This document shows, piece after piece, positions 26,401 through 41,400 of a stretch of 64,000 nt of DNA. Position numbers and translations under genes: made by a program. The stretch is taken from the NCBI GenBank assembly GCA_013399115.1, contig VXAA01003927.1:125811-189810 (forward strand), read 5' to 3'. The notes under the pieces were generated by a model. That model made no database searches and was not told the origin of the DNA. It saw only the letters and a list, made by a program, of their open reading frames with translations. How positions within the stretch are numbered: position 1 is the first letter of the stretch; every line of letters begins with the position of its first letter. Origin of the DNA: Anseranas semipalmata (lineage: Eukaryota; Chordata; Aves; Anseriformes; Anseranatidae).

Positions 26401-29400
26401 GTATTTCTCTGCCACCCTGGGGAAGGGAAACAGGACCGTTAGGGGCTTCCCAGCTCTCAACCCGAACACACTGAGTATACAGACGGAATGTGCCAACCCC
26501 CCCATTTCCCAGGAGAGAGAGAACCCCCATCTTTTGCAGGGAGCAGAGCTCTGGGCTGTGCACGGAAACTCTGGAGAAGAATCTCAGAGGTTGCCTGGAT
26601 CTGTCTGGATGGTGCAGCACGAATGAGCGGCTGTTTCTTGGGACCCATGTTCTGAGCTGGTTTATGTTATTACTTGACCTCTTGCTCTGCACTTTAACTC
26701 TGAAGCATCGGTAAGGAGCTTCTAGTCCTTCTTGGTCATTAAGACCTTCCTAATTGCTGCAAGCCTGTCCTTTCCATGAATTAATTTTTTACCCTCTTCA
26801 CAACTGCCTGCTTGGCTCTAGCCCAGCCCTCTCCCAAGAGGTCAGCACCAGACCTAACACCACCAGTGGGACAGCCAGCACGCTCCTCACCTGTACAGGT
26901 GTGCAATGAGATGCCGCAGAGTGTTGTAGTTGCTTCCAGGCAATTTGCTCAGCAAGTCCTTCATGCTCTGGATGGGATCTGAAGGGAAGCCTGTGCACTC
27001 CATCTTTTCTTCGCCAGGTTTTTGCAACTCTTTGGCAAGCGCAATGAGATTGTTATAGAGCTGGCACAGCAGCACTGGTCCCGAAAGCTGCAGTGAGAGG
27101 GGAGAAAAGAGCACGTCACTTCATCCTGCCAGTCTGACCCCGAGGAACGCGGTCGGCTGAGACCTGCTGCCTGGCAGAGATTTGGTACCCACTTCCTTCA
27201 GGAAATGCTTCAGGACCCCGGTGATGTCGTGGGGGGAGTGCTCGGAGAGCTCCACCAGGCTCCTGCCATTTTCAAATGCCTGGCACAGCTTTTCCACCCG
27301 GGCTTTGGATCCACTTATCCGATAGATCCCCTGCGTTGTTAAGAGGGGGAGAGGTCAGGAGTTCTGGACACAGAACAGAGTGGAGAAGATGACAACACTG
27401 AAGCAAAATATCAGAACAACTTGCTACTCACCTGCACTCCAAGGGCACGAGCTTCAATTTCCGAAGTGCATTTCACCACAATGAAGGGAACCTCCTCTGG
27501 GAAGTCTCGAGGAACTTGTGTGAAGTCAACGCCAAAAAGAGGTACTCGGTTCGGCAGCTTCTTGTGGCCGCAGGTGATCAGCAGGTTCTCCAGACACTTC
27601 TTGTGGCAGGTCAGGTAGCACTGAAATGGCAGAAATCCCCCTGAATTATATTCTGGTTGGAGTCCAGCCCTTCAGTGGCAGCCGAGTGGTTGTTTAGGTC
27701 TCCTTGGAGGACTTCTCCTGCTCCCTCTCCACCAAAGTGCCATGCTGCCTTCCTGGCACAGGGGTACAACAGGGCCGTTTTGGGCAGCTGGTGGCTTACT
27801 CATGAACTGAAAAACATGCCTCGTGTAGTGAGAGGGAGAAAAAGCTCGTAACTTTACAGGGGGGCCTTTCATTCCCACAGACCTTCGGTGAGACGATCAT
27901 CATCCCAGGCTGCCACGCGAGGTGTCTGCAATGACAGCTGACCGCTCTCACCTCCTCGCACTCGAAGCCGTTGACCATGAACGTATCGCACTCCCTGCAC
28001 TTGGACGGCCCTCGCAGCTTCCTGAGCCGGTGGGTCTGCGCTGCGCTGGAGAGGAGGATGTTCCTAAACTGCTGCTGGGATGTGCCGTTTTCTGCGGAAA
28101 CAGCAGTACGGCGTGAGAAGGAACTGGTAATCAAGCAGGAGAGTGCAGTTTTCATCTCATGAGTTGGATATCTGTGTTGCTCACCATTTTCAAAAGTTTG
28201 CAGCGAATCTCTCTCTTCAAAATCATCTGAGGAGGACATGGTGCCAGTGGATGGAGCTTTCAACAACTTCCTGTTAGAGTTTCCTTGAGAAGAGAGAAAA
28301 CATGAAGAGCTGTTCTAATCCTTGTGATCTGCTTTGTGGATCACTGTATGCTTTATTTCCATCCTAGTCTTTTTACTTGTTTTTTTTTTTTTTTTTTAAA
28401 TAGTAGGTAAGAATTGGTGCAGCTCTCACCTGGACTAGAGTTGGGAGAGTCCAGGGATCGGGATTCACAGCTCCCACCGAGGCTTTCTGTGTCACTGCAG
28501 AGGGATTTGTTTGTACCTGCAGAAGGTGGATACGGTGACAGACCATCCCCAGCGCTCTTGGGGTAATTGCTAAGAACTGCCTTTAGCTGAGGCAACCTGG
28601 GAATGCCTCTGTCTGGATGTTTACTCTTAGCAATTATTTCTCAAAACATCTGTTTATCTGTGAATGTCCTTTTAAAGCAGGAAAATCAGGCAGGTACTTG
28701 CTAAGCCCAAGCAGCAATCTGTCCTGAACAAGGTAGGCTTTAAAAGACAATGCCCTTCTGTATTAAGAAAAAAAAATAGACAGCTTCTACTCTAGAAAGG
28801 GATGCATTACAGATGCTGTAAGATGGCGAAATACATTTTTAAACTTGTACAGAAATGTAATTTTCTTTCCTAGAAAGATACAAATACACTTAGAGGAAAG
28901 GCTGAGCTGAAACAGCAGCCGTGAAAGCCTTGTGAACCTCACAGCTGCATCACAGTTCATCCTCTGCCACGATTCCTGCGAGCAACAGCTGAGCCTGGAT
29001 CAAGGATGGGTTGACAAATGTGCCACTGGCTGCATACAGGTTTGGTGACAAACATGGGGTCAAAATTCAAACCAAACTCCCAGAAAATCCATATTTTTCA
29101 AGAGTAAGAAGCAGCACCATGATCTCCGTGCTGCATTCATTCTCTCCCAGTTTGAGCAAAGCCTTAAGCACTGCCTGAAGGATTTGAGAACCTCTCCCAC
29201 CTCTTTTTGACTACATCAGTATCTATTTAACTATAGCGACTCAAGGGAAAATGAGGTCTTTATTAAATTCAACCTACTCTGTTCACCATTTGGGGAGAAC
29301 TGCCTTCTGGCTGTATCTTCTGGAGTGCTCGCATCCTTGCTGCATCCTGTGTAATGCAATGGCATCTTCTTTTTGCTGCTGGGAGGAGACCTGGGAAGGG

Positions 29401-32400
29401 GTTGCAAACAATTTTCCAGCGGTGAGGAGTAATGAGCAATATTTCATCATGCAGGTGCTTTATGGATACCGGAGACAAAGCAGCTGTTTCAGGCAGCTTA
29501 TGGGTATAAGCCAAGTTTTCAAGGAGACTATAGTAAAGACTTGCACAAAACTAGGAGAACATTCACTCAATATAATTTCACCTCATGTATCCACAGGAAA
29601 AATACAGAAGTAAAACAGCACCCGTCTGGGAAAAGAGCGATCCAAATCTTTGGCAAATGGTAGAGATAACCAAACGCCCATGGTACAAAACTGCTGCCCT
29701 GGGCTCAGCAGAAGGAACACAGCTTTAGAGATCTCTTCTTAGTGTTAATGGAGTTATGCAGAGGAAAAGATCCCAATGTTTGAGGCTGTGGGCTTTCCTG
29801 AAGCAATGGCAACGCTGCAGCATTGGTAGTGACTTTGTATAGTCACCTGATTTTTAAATGCATCTTTTTTGTTCTGTGCACTATATTTCTGACCTTTCAA
29901 CTACAATTTAAATTTTCTACTTTTTTTTTTTTTTTCCTTACCTCTGTCCTCCAGAAGCAAGTGGCTCGAATTCAAACACTTCCATATGAATGTCTTTCTT
30001 CTGCAGAGCCTGAATGAATTCCAGGTATTTCTCACCCACCCTGTACGGCTTGCAGACCTCGGACAGGTGCTGGTATCCCACCGGGATCTGTTCTGACTGA
30101 GTCTGCCGCTGCTTAAACATCCTCAATGTGACCTTACAGGGGAAAGAAAAAAAAAAAAAGAGCATTGCTTTTTTTGCCCAGGTGCTTTTACTTTCCTTGG
30201 ACTGTAGTTCACCAGTGTTTAGTTTTTGCATTACCTAAACTCAGTTACCTGTACTTCTGCTTAATGTTATTATTCTGTTCTACAGGCTGGACAGAAATTA
30301 TTTGTCACTGTTTCTTGTTTGTTTGTATTCCTAGTCTTTTTGTCTGGATATCTGCCCTCTGGGCAGTGGTAATTGGAAATGTTCTGAGATATCTGAGACC
30401 TGTTTGAGCAGCAGGTTGGTAACAAAGCCCTGCCCTCTAATGTCATCTGCTTGAGAATGGTCAGATACAGGGTAGTTCCACCGTGAAGCAGAGAAGAGCC
30501 TCGTGGTCTTATGCCAAAGAGCATTTTCTCTGACATGAGGATTGAAGCAGAAATTGAGACTACACGTACCCACGTCAGCACCTCGTCTCCTTGGTAAATG
30601 AGCTTCCGAATATGGGAGACGATCCGTGCCCGCACTTTCTCCAGTTCTTGTCGCCGAAAGTTGGCATCATTAATGCACATCTTGTACAAAGCTTCCGTTT
30701 CCTGAACCTGTGTGCGGTGAGAAGCAGAGCAAAGGAGGAGAAAGTCACCGGCGTGGGAAGGAAGGTGCCATAACACAGCCTGCAGGCCAGCTGGGAGCAG
30801 CAGCAGCCGGCTCTGAGCTCATCACCTTGGCTTGTGCCTCCTCACAGGAGCGGCGGCGCTTCTCCAGCTGCTTGTTGGCGCTGCCAGGATTGATGATTGC
30901 TGTGCTCTGGTATTCGTCCTCTGCCTTGGCACTCAGGTACTTTGCTTTCTCCAGCTCCTCGCAGCGCTGTATGTACTGCAGGCGGGACTTGCGCAGGGAC
31001 GACAAGGATTCGTTCTGGAATTGGCAAAGGAATAGAGTTAGAAAGCCCGGTGAGGCAGCAGGAGGAACAAGTGACAGCAGTGCTCTGCTTGTGAGGACAG
31101 TTACAGGTATTATCATTCAAATACTCGCCCTTCCTCTCCTCCCAAAGTTCAGGAGCTCTAAGGGAGTGCTTAGCAGGATGCATGTTACGTTATTTAGTTA
31201 ACACTTGTTTGTAGATGTTTGTTTCCACTGTTTTGAGCTGTGAGTGGCGTAAAGCTCAGGCCCATCTTTCAGCCTCTTACCATTCTCTTTTGCTCCTTTG
31301 TCCACTGATCTTTGAATTCCTTCCTCCACTTCTCAATTTCATTCTTCTTGGCTGACAGAGGCTGCAGAGGAATCACGGTTAGGATGGCAAGTTTCTTATG
31401 AAGTAGGAAAAAATATTTGATAGATGAGGGCATGACATTAGAAAGCAAGCCTTGCTAGATGCTTCCTTTTCCCTTACCCTCGGTATGCATTTCCATCTCT
31501 CCTTTCCCCCACCCCAGACTAGGATAAATCATTCCTGTTAGGTTTCTGTAGTGCTCCAGCAGCTGCCCCATCTAATTTTCCAGCAAAATTGTCTACTCTC
31601 TGCAGAAATACAGTACCTGGTAGAATTCCTTCTGTTGGAGCAATCCCACAGTCTCATTAGCTGAATTTCCAACCTTAATGTCGTGTTCCAGGACCATCGC
31701 GTAGAGCGCCCGAAGAGGCATGTTGGACTGCAGAAACCGAAAAAAGTTGATATAAAATGACGGATAATCACTGCAGCTCTCCTAAATTCAAGAGCTTTTG
31801 TTAGCTATGACCAAGATTTATTACAGTGACACTAGAATGTGTACGCTGGTTAAATGAGCAGGCGTTATTTCAGACGGCGCAGATTGCAGAATGCTGGAAG
31901 CAGAAGAGCTTTTATGCTGCACAGCATTGTGCTGACTTCCTGCCAGTTCATCCCTCTGTCTGATTTTCCAAACAATCACTCCCTGTGTTGTAAGCCACAG
32001 AAGAAAAAAGGAATTGTTCCAATGCTGAGAGGCTTAGGAAGGTTTTTGGGGAGTTATTTGCCATAGGATTTAAGCCGGACTCTACCAGCAGTTCACGTGT
32101 GGACAGCCCCACGTTTGCTCTGTGGAGGACTCGCTCCCTCCTCCCATGGGAACCCCGTGCAGTGAAGCAGGAACATCCCAGGGACCCGTACCTGGTGGAT
32201 GATGGCATTTCGTCCCGATTCTGCTATCTTCACAATCCCTTTGGCAAACTCTGTTTCTGTAGAAGGGCAGAGTGGATTAGACGCTACATTAGCAGTCACA
32301 GAGGTGTTTCTGAAAGCCAGGGTGTTGCCAGTTAGGATCATTCAGGTAAGAAAAAATTCTGACTCGATCTCTGTCTTCGTATTCGGGCAAAGGAAGCAAA

Positions 32401-35400
32401 AGGGTAGGTGTTCGGCCTGTTTCTCACTGCTGTACTTCTGTTTGCAACTGTGTGCTCTTGGCTATGATTAAAAGAAAGCTATCGAGTAGTGTACAGGCTC
32501 CCAGCTGGTACTGTACACACTGACTCACCGTAACTCAGACGTTTTTCAATCCAGTTGAGAAGCTCTTTGACATATTTACACCACATTTTGGCATACTCGA
32601 GGGCTGCGTCAATGCCACCTTCACATTTTATCAGCATTTCATCTGCCTCTTCAACTGGGGGAAAAAAAAAATCCAGATTCGGCATGGCTTTAGCTGAGGG
32701 CTGCAGGCTTCCCCAGGAGTGGCAAAATTAGAGTCTCAAGAACTGGTGCTACTGCTACACTCGAATAACAGCCATAAGAAAGGTCTTTCCCTGAACAGTC
32801 ATGACCTATTTCATGGCAATCCCATGCTGTCCTACCTGTCAAACTGTACAAGTTCCAGGCAATTTAGACTTGTATATTCCTCTACCCCCACTTTTAATGA
32901 ATGCTTTGATTTAATTTGAAAACCACAAATGGAGAACATAATGCTTTACTGGGTGACGATGTATGGAGTTGCAGGAAGGATTCTTGTTCTTTGGCAGAAC
33001 ATAAGAGGGTTCTATCATGCCACAGCAAGCAAATCTAAATACATTTTAAGCTGAAATCTGTGAGAAAGGAGCTTAGAAAATCTTTTTTTTTTTTTTCTTC
33101 ATGGGGAATTTATATGAAGTAAAGCAATTTAGTGTCGCATTTTATGATGCCAGTGACAAGTACAGAACTGATGAGAATCTTCCCAGTGGGCAACAGAAGT
33201 GCTTCAGAGTATCCTGAGTTTCGCTGGGTGGCTCCTTACTGTGCCTGAAGCCTTTGGGAACTGATGCCTCAGTACTTAGAAGTCAGGATCTCACGAGAGC
33301 CTTCTTAACGAGATGTTAATGGACAAACAAGGGAAGATCTGCCAGGGCAGGAGGAAGCAGCAGGACTATCGAGCTCAAACAAGCGTCCCCAGCCCTGCTG
33401 GGCATCAGCTTGAGGCTGGTGGCAGTGCAGACACTGGCACTTGTCATTCGTGTCATTAGGAGGCTGCCGTGACCATTGCCACCTGATTGATGAAACATTC
33501 ACGTGTCACCTTTGGGGTTTTAATTCATGATGTTACCTGTTAACTCTGCCTGCACTTGTCTCTCTGAACTGCTTTTGCTCTTGCAGAAACTTTCACTCAG
33601 CTGTGGGGGAGAAAAAAAAGAGAGGAAAATGGTGAAGGAAAATGAGTAGTGAGACATTCAGAAGATTTTTCAAAGAAGCCAGCTGGAGTTCCTCTTCTGC
33701 TCAGCTAAGCATCCCAGTGCAGTTAGAGCCTGAGATTTGACAGAGGGAATGGTATAGCACGTAGCAACGTAGCATGGTATAAAAGTCTACCATGAACAGA
33801 AACATGAAGGAAGCACATCATTAATGCAGGGAGCTTAAGGCTGGAAGAGGACTGCTATGACTGAACACTGGCAGCTCTTATTTTATTATGAATCACAAAA
33901 TATTTGATTTTTTTATTTTTAAGTTTAGCTCTGGGGATAATACGATTACATGAGAACACTGGCTGTCAGAGAAAAATTAAGTTCCTAGCCCCTTTGTTTA
34001 CACAAGAGAGCATGAAATGAGGCTGAGTACCCCCAAAAGCCCCACACTGCCCAAAGCAAGCAGAAGAACCATTAAGTTCTATTTTAAAGGGCTTCTGTTT
34101 CTTAAGGCCAGAATTTTAGAGATTTTTGATGCATGACTGTCAAATGTATTTTGGGTCTGCTGTCTTGTCTGATCTTTTTCTTAGTACACAGAACTTAAAA
34201 GAGCAATTTCTACATCTCCTTCTTCAGAAAAAAATATAAATCCAAATAGGATATGCCTGAATGTTTCCACTAAATATTTATCTGTTCTGTTGCCACCCCC
34301 CTTTACTGTAATAACCAAGTGTTATACAATTCTTTTCTGTCTACTCAAGTAAAAACCATAACTATTTTTTCGGATGGTCACCTGAAAAACAATTTGAGTA
34401 GCATGCCCTCTGGCAAAAGACATTGGTAATTTCTTTATTGAAATGGGTCTCGTTCTTTGCCTACCGGAAGGATTTCTGTTTCTGCGGACAGGTCTGTGTC
34501 GTCAGTGCTATCAGCATCACCAATGAACATATCAACTGTCCTATAAAATGAAAAGGAATGACATGAAATAAATTAAGGTTGCAAAGACCCAGAAAAGCGG
34601 TTCTGCCCCGTATCTCTACGTACGCATTTCCAATTGAGATTTCTATGGCATCCAGGCTCCGGAATATCTCACTGTACCGCTTCTTATTTTCAGGTACCCT
34701 TTCTTGATTGTCGAGACCTGGAGTTGGGGAAGAAATCGTTTCACTGAAGCACTTGGCCCAAAGATCCCTGAGGTCTACAGAGATGCAGGGGAACGTGGCT
34801 GAGCTCCGCTATCCTGAGTGGATTCATGGGGAGGTGACAAACGGTGATGGCCTAGCAAAGCATAACAAGGTGAGGCCCAAGGTGAGATGGGATTGAAAGG
34901 AAAACACTGTGAATGATAAATTCATCAAGGTTTCTTGGGCAAAACCCCCTGGGAAATGAGTCTGTAAATGTCCACAGGAGACATCTGCACTGTTTGTTAC
35001 AGCTGCTCTGAGCTAAAGTCATGGCACTGTCCGTAGTTCGATGCTGGCAACGCACTGGCAGACCTGATGGAGGGGCTCACGGGATGCAGAGGCGTGCTGT
35101 GTACCTAGATTGAGCACAACATGCGCTGGCAGAGCCACGTGCGCGGGACAAAACAGCAGAAGTTGCTGAAGTCCAGTGTTGTGTGGGCTGCACTGAGTTG
35201 CAGAAGTCTCCCCTTCCTTGTGCATCACGTGTGTGTCACACTGTGTTGTGTGCAGAGGCCATTTCCCAATATTATATACGTGCTTATTTATGGTGATAAT
35301 CTACATTATGAAATACTGCATCTCAATCAGTCCCCAGCAGGTACAATGTATTGGGCATGCAAATATAAAATGGGCTTGTTCCCACATAAGGGGCAACAGA

Positions 35401-38400
35401 TTCCTGCCACAGATCTTTGTAAGGTCTAAGCATGTGCTGCCTGCAGTTGCACAAACAGCATGGTGGAGGTGAGCACATGCATTTTACATGAGGTGAGTGA
35501 TGCCGTTAATCTCACTTTCCACTCAGTTCTACATTTGCCACTGAGGGCAGAAACTAAAATTGACTCACTGCAAAAAAAAAAATAAAAGAAAAAACATTTT
35601 AAAATATAAAACTGGGCACAAGTGGTAAAAACAAAAGAAAACTTCACTATTCTTTGTCCTTTTGACATTCCAGGAAACAGGATGTGGTTGACCTAAATCT
35701 AAAGTTGCTTCACTGGTAGTTGAGTTCACTGTCAAAGTGAGCAAGTACTTGCAAATGTCACTCGACTGCTGCTTGGTGGAAAAGTCAGTTTGTGTCTCAT
35801 TTAGGTATAGCTACACCTGGGCCTTGTGTCAGTCCTGAAAACTGCAGATTTTTGAGTCAAGTTTGATCAGGAGCTGCCATACCATTAAGCCTACAAATGT
35901 GGTGGTGGGCTGTGCAAACAGCATCGCACCGTTACTGATCCCACACCTGCAGAGCCACGTTCCCTCTGGGGGAGGCCGATGACTGGGAAACTCCAGCACG
36001 CAAGAAAATGCCCCCCTGAAGTGGGCATCTGCTACAGGAGCAATTTGATCCCGACTTCTTCCACCCTTTGAGCCAAAATGGTGCAGAAGAGCACAAGACT
36101 GTGGCCTGTCTGTACCAGTAATAAGGAAGACTGCAGAGAGTGTACGTATGGATGCGTTTTGTTTTTTTAACTGTATAAAGGTGCCAGACAATGTGGAGAA
36201 AGGATGTGAAGAGAAAACATGCAATGAAGAGAAAGATGGGGAAGCGTTAAGGATTGTTTTGTTCGTGAAGCTCCTTGTTTGGTGTCAAAAGAAAGTGCTG
36301 TCTGACAATTGTATTGTTACAGTGTTTAAGCCATGATAAACCAGGAGGAAAAAAAAAAAAAAAAGGGTGTGGGTGTGAATTAAACCCATCTAAGCCTACA
36401 GAAATAAGTGTGAAGAAGGCTGGGTGGGACACTGAAGTCGTGCTTCCACTCAGAGTCAGCCCAGAGTGGCACAGGCCAGATGCCACACTCGCTTCTGCAT
36501 CAAGAAACGAACTGGGAACGCTCCTAGCTTACTTGCCTTTGAGCAAATAATTAAGATTTACGCTGATGTTGTTCTTTAAAAGTTTTATGAGCATTTTACT
36601 CCAAAAATGAATGGGACACTGAAAATGTGTGAAGACGCACTCATTTTTTACCATAAACCACTGAGGCCTGGAGGAACTGCAGTGAACCATTCAGAGAGAC
36701 CTGCCGTGCTTGGAGAACCTGGGGAAGAGATTGAAAAGCACCAGTGGTGCTAACCCTGTAAACTGTGCCCAGCGCCTGTCCTGGTTGATCGAGGTAAATC
36801 AGCATCTCCCACCCTGCTCAGCGAGTGCCCCGAGGTGGCTCACAGGCAGTTTGCCAAACCTCTCGTGCTCTTTTTCTGGAGGAGGCACGAGTTGTTCATA
36901 ATCCGAGACATAACAAATCCAGGCAGGTTAATTTAATTTGAATCCTAACTAGTCTTATTCCTTTGTTTGAGCAGACATCTTTAATTTCTCTTGTTTACCA
37001 CTAGTAGAGGATTGTACAACAGGAAGAAGTGACTCAATTTAGCAGTGCTGGTGATGAGCAAAATGAAACATTCCGCTTTTGAAAGCGGTTATTGTAAAGC
37101 ACTGTAAGATAAGCAAGAACCTCGGGTTCTCACCAATTTTTACCCCCTTGTCCTTCAGCAGCAACACCAATTTGTCCTGATCTATACGTGCCTCCTACAT
37201 ATCTCCTGAAGGCAATGAATTGCCTCGAATGGATTGCTTCTCATCGTCACAGCTCTCATCAGTCAGCCAGCTGTCAGACACCTTCAGGATGTCCCTTCCT
37301 GCTTTCATCTGATGGACTGTATGCTCCTGATTGCCCACTTGCTAAATATGTAAACATCTGTATACATTTTCCTGTACTGCCTGGCAGGCTCCCATAAATA
37401 TCCATAAACTAATTCATCTTTTGAATCCTGCTCAAAGCCCTTTGCCTTGACCAGTGAGAATTAGGTAGCAGGCTCACAGAGCATCCACTGTGGCGCTGGG
37501 ACACAGGACCGCAGGCCTGGAAGAGTCTGGCTCAGTCCTTTATGTCAGTTCACTATGACTCCATTGCTTAACTTACAAATGGAAGCTTCATTTCGAAGCC
37601 AGTTATCTTACTGGACATCCCAGTGACAACTGGAAGGCTGATGCAGAAGCTCACTCTTCTGGTGATCAAAAGCCCATGTTCCTAGTCTCAGTTTTCTTGA
37701 AGGACAGCGTATCCTTATTCTCCTTACGCGTCTATGCTTTAAACAGCTTTTCAGACTCCCTGATGCAGTTTTCTCATTGAGAAATGGAATAACATAATTT
37801 CAAATGTTTTGCTTGCATATCATATAACTATTTTTTAAATACTATTCTTTAATAATAGCTACCCAGATAATCTGAGAGAGTGTGGGTTTGGACAAAGGAT
37901 TCTCTCACAGATATATACAACCTGCACTGCTTTTTTCCTCTTTATTACCTTCAGAATATATACATAAAGGTACAGCAGCTCTTTACCATGTCTGTTAGCT
38001 CTTGGGCAAAGAATTAATGCATGAACAGTTGGAAAAAAGGTCCACTTGGATAGTAAGTTGTTTACTTTCACCTGACAAACTCAGAGGCCTGAACAGAATT
38101 CACTGTGATGGACACGGTTATCCCAACAGCAGGTAAGGAGAGTGTCTACCCAAGCACCTAGCAATTTTCTCCTAAAGCAAAAGGATGGTTTGAGAAATTA
38201 GTACAATATTGCCCCTAGAATATACAATGAGTGTTATCACATTCTTCTAAACTGCAAATATTTTCCATTCTGCGTCCTCTGACAGTGATTATTGTTTAAT
38301 CCTTCTTATTCTCCCTGACGTTAAGCAATTCCAGCGGCAGGACAGACATCCCTTCCAGCGCCCACGCTAGACCTGTGTCCTGAAGAAAAGCTGCTAACCT

Positions 38401-41400
38401 CACGCTGGTGCCAAGCAGCTGTCATGCAAAGTTCTGCCCCGTCTGTGGGTCTCGGGGGAGATGACGCTACCCACCTACTCTGCATCGACTGTCTGGAAAG
38501 CATGCTGCTCTTCTCTGTCTTTTGCTACCATTATGGGGAGAACAAGCTCCCACAGCGGTGGGTGTGCAAAGTGTTGTGGATATTTTTAGAAGCTCTTGTT
38601 CTGCAGTTTAGCAGAAGCATCGCTTCCCTCTCAGCCACAGTTACCATGAAATGAGATAAATGTCTAAACTCTAATTCAGCATGGCACCGTTGACCAAATA
38701 TTGGTATCGCAAGTCTGTTTCGAGAGTTCCTGGTAGCGCCTTCCTCTTCTCCGCACTCAACTTTGCAGTTTGCAATGCAATTTTTGAAGTTTTCCACCAC
38801 GGCAAATCTTCCGTTTCTGCATATAAGGACTTGCATGTCGTCACAGCAGCTATATAAAATCCACTCTTTGCTAAGTCACAACACGGTTTGTACCAAATTA
38901 GGCCAAATAAAAATCTCAAGTCTAAAAATTCAAATGTTCATTGCCACTCCTGTGTGAAGTCCTCCCTCTTTAACCAGGCTAAAGGCTGCCTAGATCAGCA
39001 TTTCTCTGCCTGGGTTTAGAACAGTCTTGGAACAGAATAATCCAAGTTCCTTGACAATAGTTTTGCAAAACCAAGACCACTTCCCATCTGCTGCTCTGAT
39101 TTCGCATGTTCTCTTCCTACTTCAGTGGAACAAAGGCCCTGAAAAAAACTGAATTTACAAATCAGCTAGTTCTTGTGTAGGTCAGAACCACTACTGAACA
39201 GTGTGATCACTCGCAACTGACAGGAAATATTAGCAAAGTCAGATGTCTTAAATAGCAGTGTGTATTAACAAGGGGATTCGTGAAACACATCGCGGGGGAG
39301 AACGGAGAATTTCCACTTACTACATCAATTCATTTAAAAAAAAGTGTCTAAACTGCAAATGTTTCTGAGATGTCTGACAGCAGAAACTGAGTGCAGGTGC
39401 ATTAGCCTGCAAAATAAAAATGAGGAGATTATTTCACTAATATTTTCCTCTGAAGCCGGCAGAACTGTGTCTTAGATCACAGCACCATGCAGTTTTCAGC
39501 TGCGTAATAAGCCTTGCTTTTTAAGTAATCAAAGAACTACATTAAACTTCTGGCTGCTTGTTTCTTCAATATTAAGAATAAGGAAATGCTAGCGATGGTT
39601 AAGGAGAATTTAGACTGACAGTAAAGCACAGTTTCCAGTACTGGAAAGCAGTAAAAGAACCTCCTAGTTAGTAATTGAAGAATGAATCTCGGACATTTAT
39701 TGGCTAAAAAAATAAGACTGAGCAAAATAATTCATATCAGTCACCTTGGTTTTGCAGAAAAGCTGTCTAACAAACCTCCTTAAAACAGGAGGTTCTGTTG
39801 ATAAAAGGAATTCTGTGGATACAGCTCACTTAGATTTCTTGAAGGACTTACAGACATATCCTGTTCTGGATGGGATTCTTGGTCACGTGTTAAAAAATGT
39901 TTCACTGACAAACCTAAAAATACAGCTTTAATCTTTAAATTTTTTTAATTTAATTTATGGGGTTGCTTCTAGAGAGGTTTCAGAAACAGATGCCTACTCT
40001 TTGGTGGGTTTAATAAATGATCAGACTTGTATCCTAATCTCTCCTGGTAAAGTGGTTGATGAGATTGTGATTGTAAGCCAACAGATAAGACAGCCATTAA
40101 TTGCAGAGTCTCTAAGCGACCTCGGAAATGGTTTTGCTTCTACTGTGGAAAACAGCTGAACATCTGCAAATTAGGTGTGGATGTCATTCCTCTAGGCTGG
40201 AAGACAGCCTTGAAAAGCAGAGAGGGACACAACAGGTAGTTGCCCAACAGGAGTTTCACATGCATTGCTGTGAAAAGAGGACCTCTGCAAGCCCTGGGTA
40301 TGCACAAAAGGGGAACATCAAGCAGAAACAAGCTTGTGCCTCTACACACAGTGCTGGATGATTAGCACGTTAGATCTTAATGTCAGTTCTGGCGCCCATG
40401 CTGGCGAGGGTTGCGGAGGCGTTGCTGAAGGCACCAAAGCAGTCTGGAGGGCAAGAGTGTGCAGAAAACTAGTCTCACAATACAGTCTGTAAGCAAACTC
40501 AGCTTAGTCAGTTTATCAAAGACACCGAGGCACCCCTTAACTATCCCCGCATGTGATCACGAGATACAGAAATTCTGTTAGCTAATGTTTTTTCAATTTG
40601 TATGCAAAGACATGACAAGATCCAGCTGCTGAAAGGTGAAAGGCAAGCTGAAATAATGAGTTTTCTAGTTACAAGGATAATGAAGCATTTGAATGTGATA
40701 GCAGGGAAAGGACTAATGTTACTTGTGTTTCCTTGATTACAGAGCCAGGGAGCTATTTTCACCTCTCTGCAAAGTGTCAGGGACTGGCCCTTGTTGACCA
40801 TGGGGCTTTGACAGGAGGGATGCATGCTCTCAGATGGCACAGAGAACTCTTTCTTAGATGCTCAGTAAGTGTTACTCACACCCATACTGATTACGTTCAT
40901 AATTTAGGTTGACACCTTTAAGAACAAGGATTTATAGCAAATTTTTGTAAGAGGGACTTGAATTAAAGATGTGCAAGTACCAGCATTATGTACCAATCTC
41001 TTGAGAGAATGCTATACCCTCTGCCTCCTGCAAAAAGGCGATTTGCATTCTTTCCTCTTACAGAAGTCAATGTCCAGTACAAATGCATCAAATAATTTCA
41101 TCTGTCAGAGAAAGATTCAATGAACTCAACAGTCAGGATCTTCATGGAAACCCCAGTCAGAGGAACTGACAACTGTTTTTTGCACCTATATTCGCTAAGT
41201 GGCTCACAGGCTGATCTGCCTCTCATGTCATACCATGCCCCCAAAAGCTTACATTATAAAGAGTATAATAGGATGTTTCAAATGCCATCACATACCACTT
41301 GGTTCTGGGTCTCCCATGGCTGAATCTTCAGTGTTTTGGTCTGAAAGCAGCAGAATCCCAAATTACCCAGCTTTGAATCACAGCTGAATTAAGTAAAACA

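Noticed and set aside
28430..28522. Alternative acceptor TTCTGCAG giving a shorter GMIP exon 13
   Set aside because: Joined to exon 12 it puts a TGA in frame after a few codons; the acceptor at 28,570 keeps phase and matches the family.
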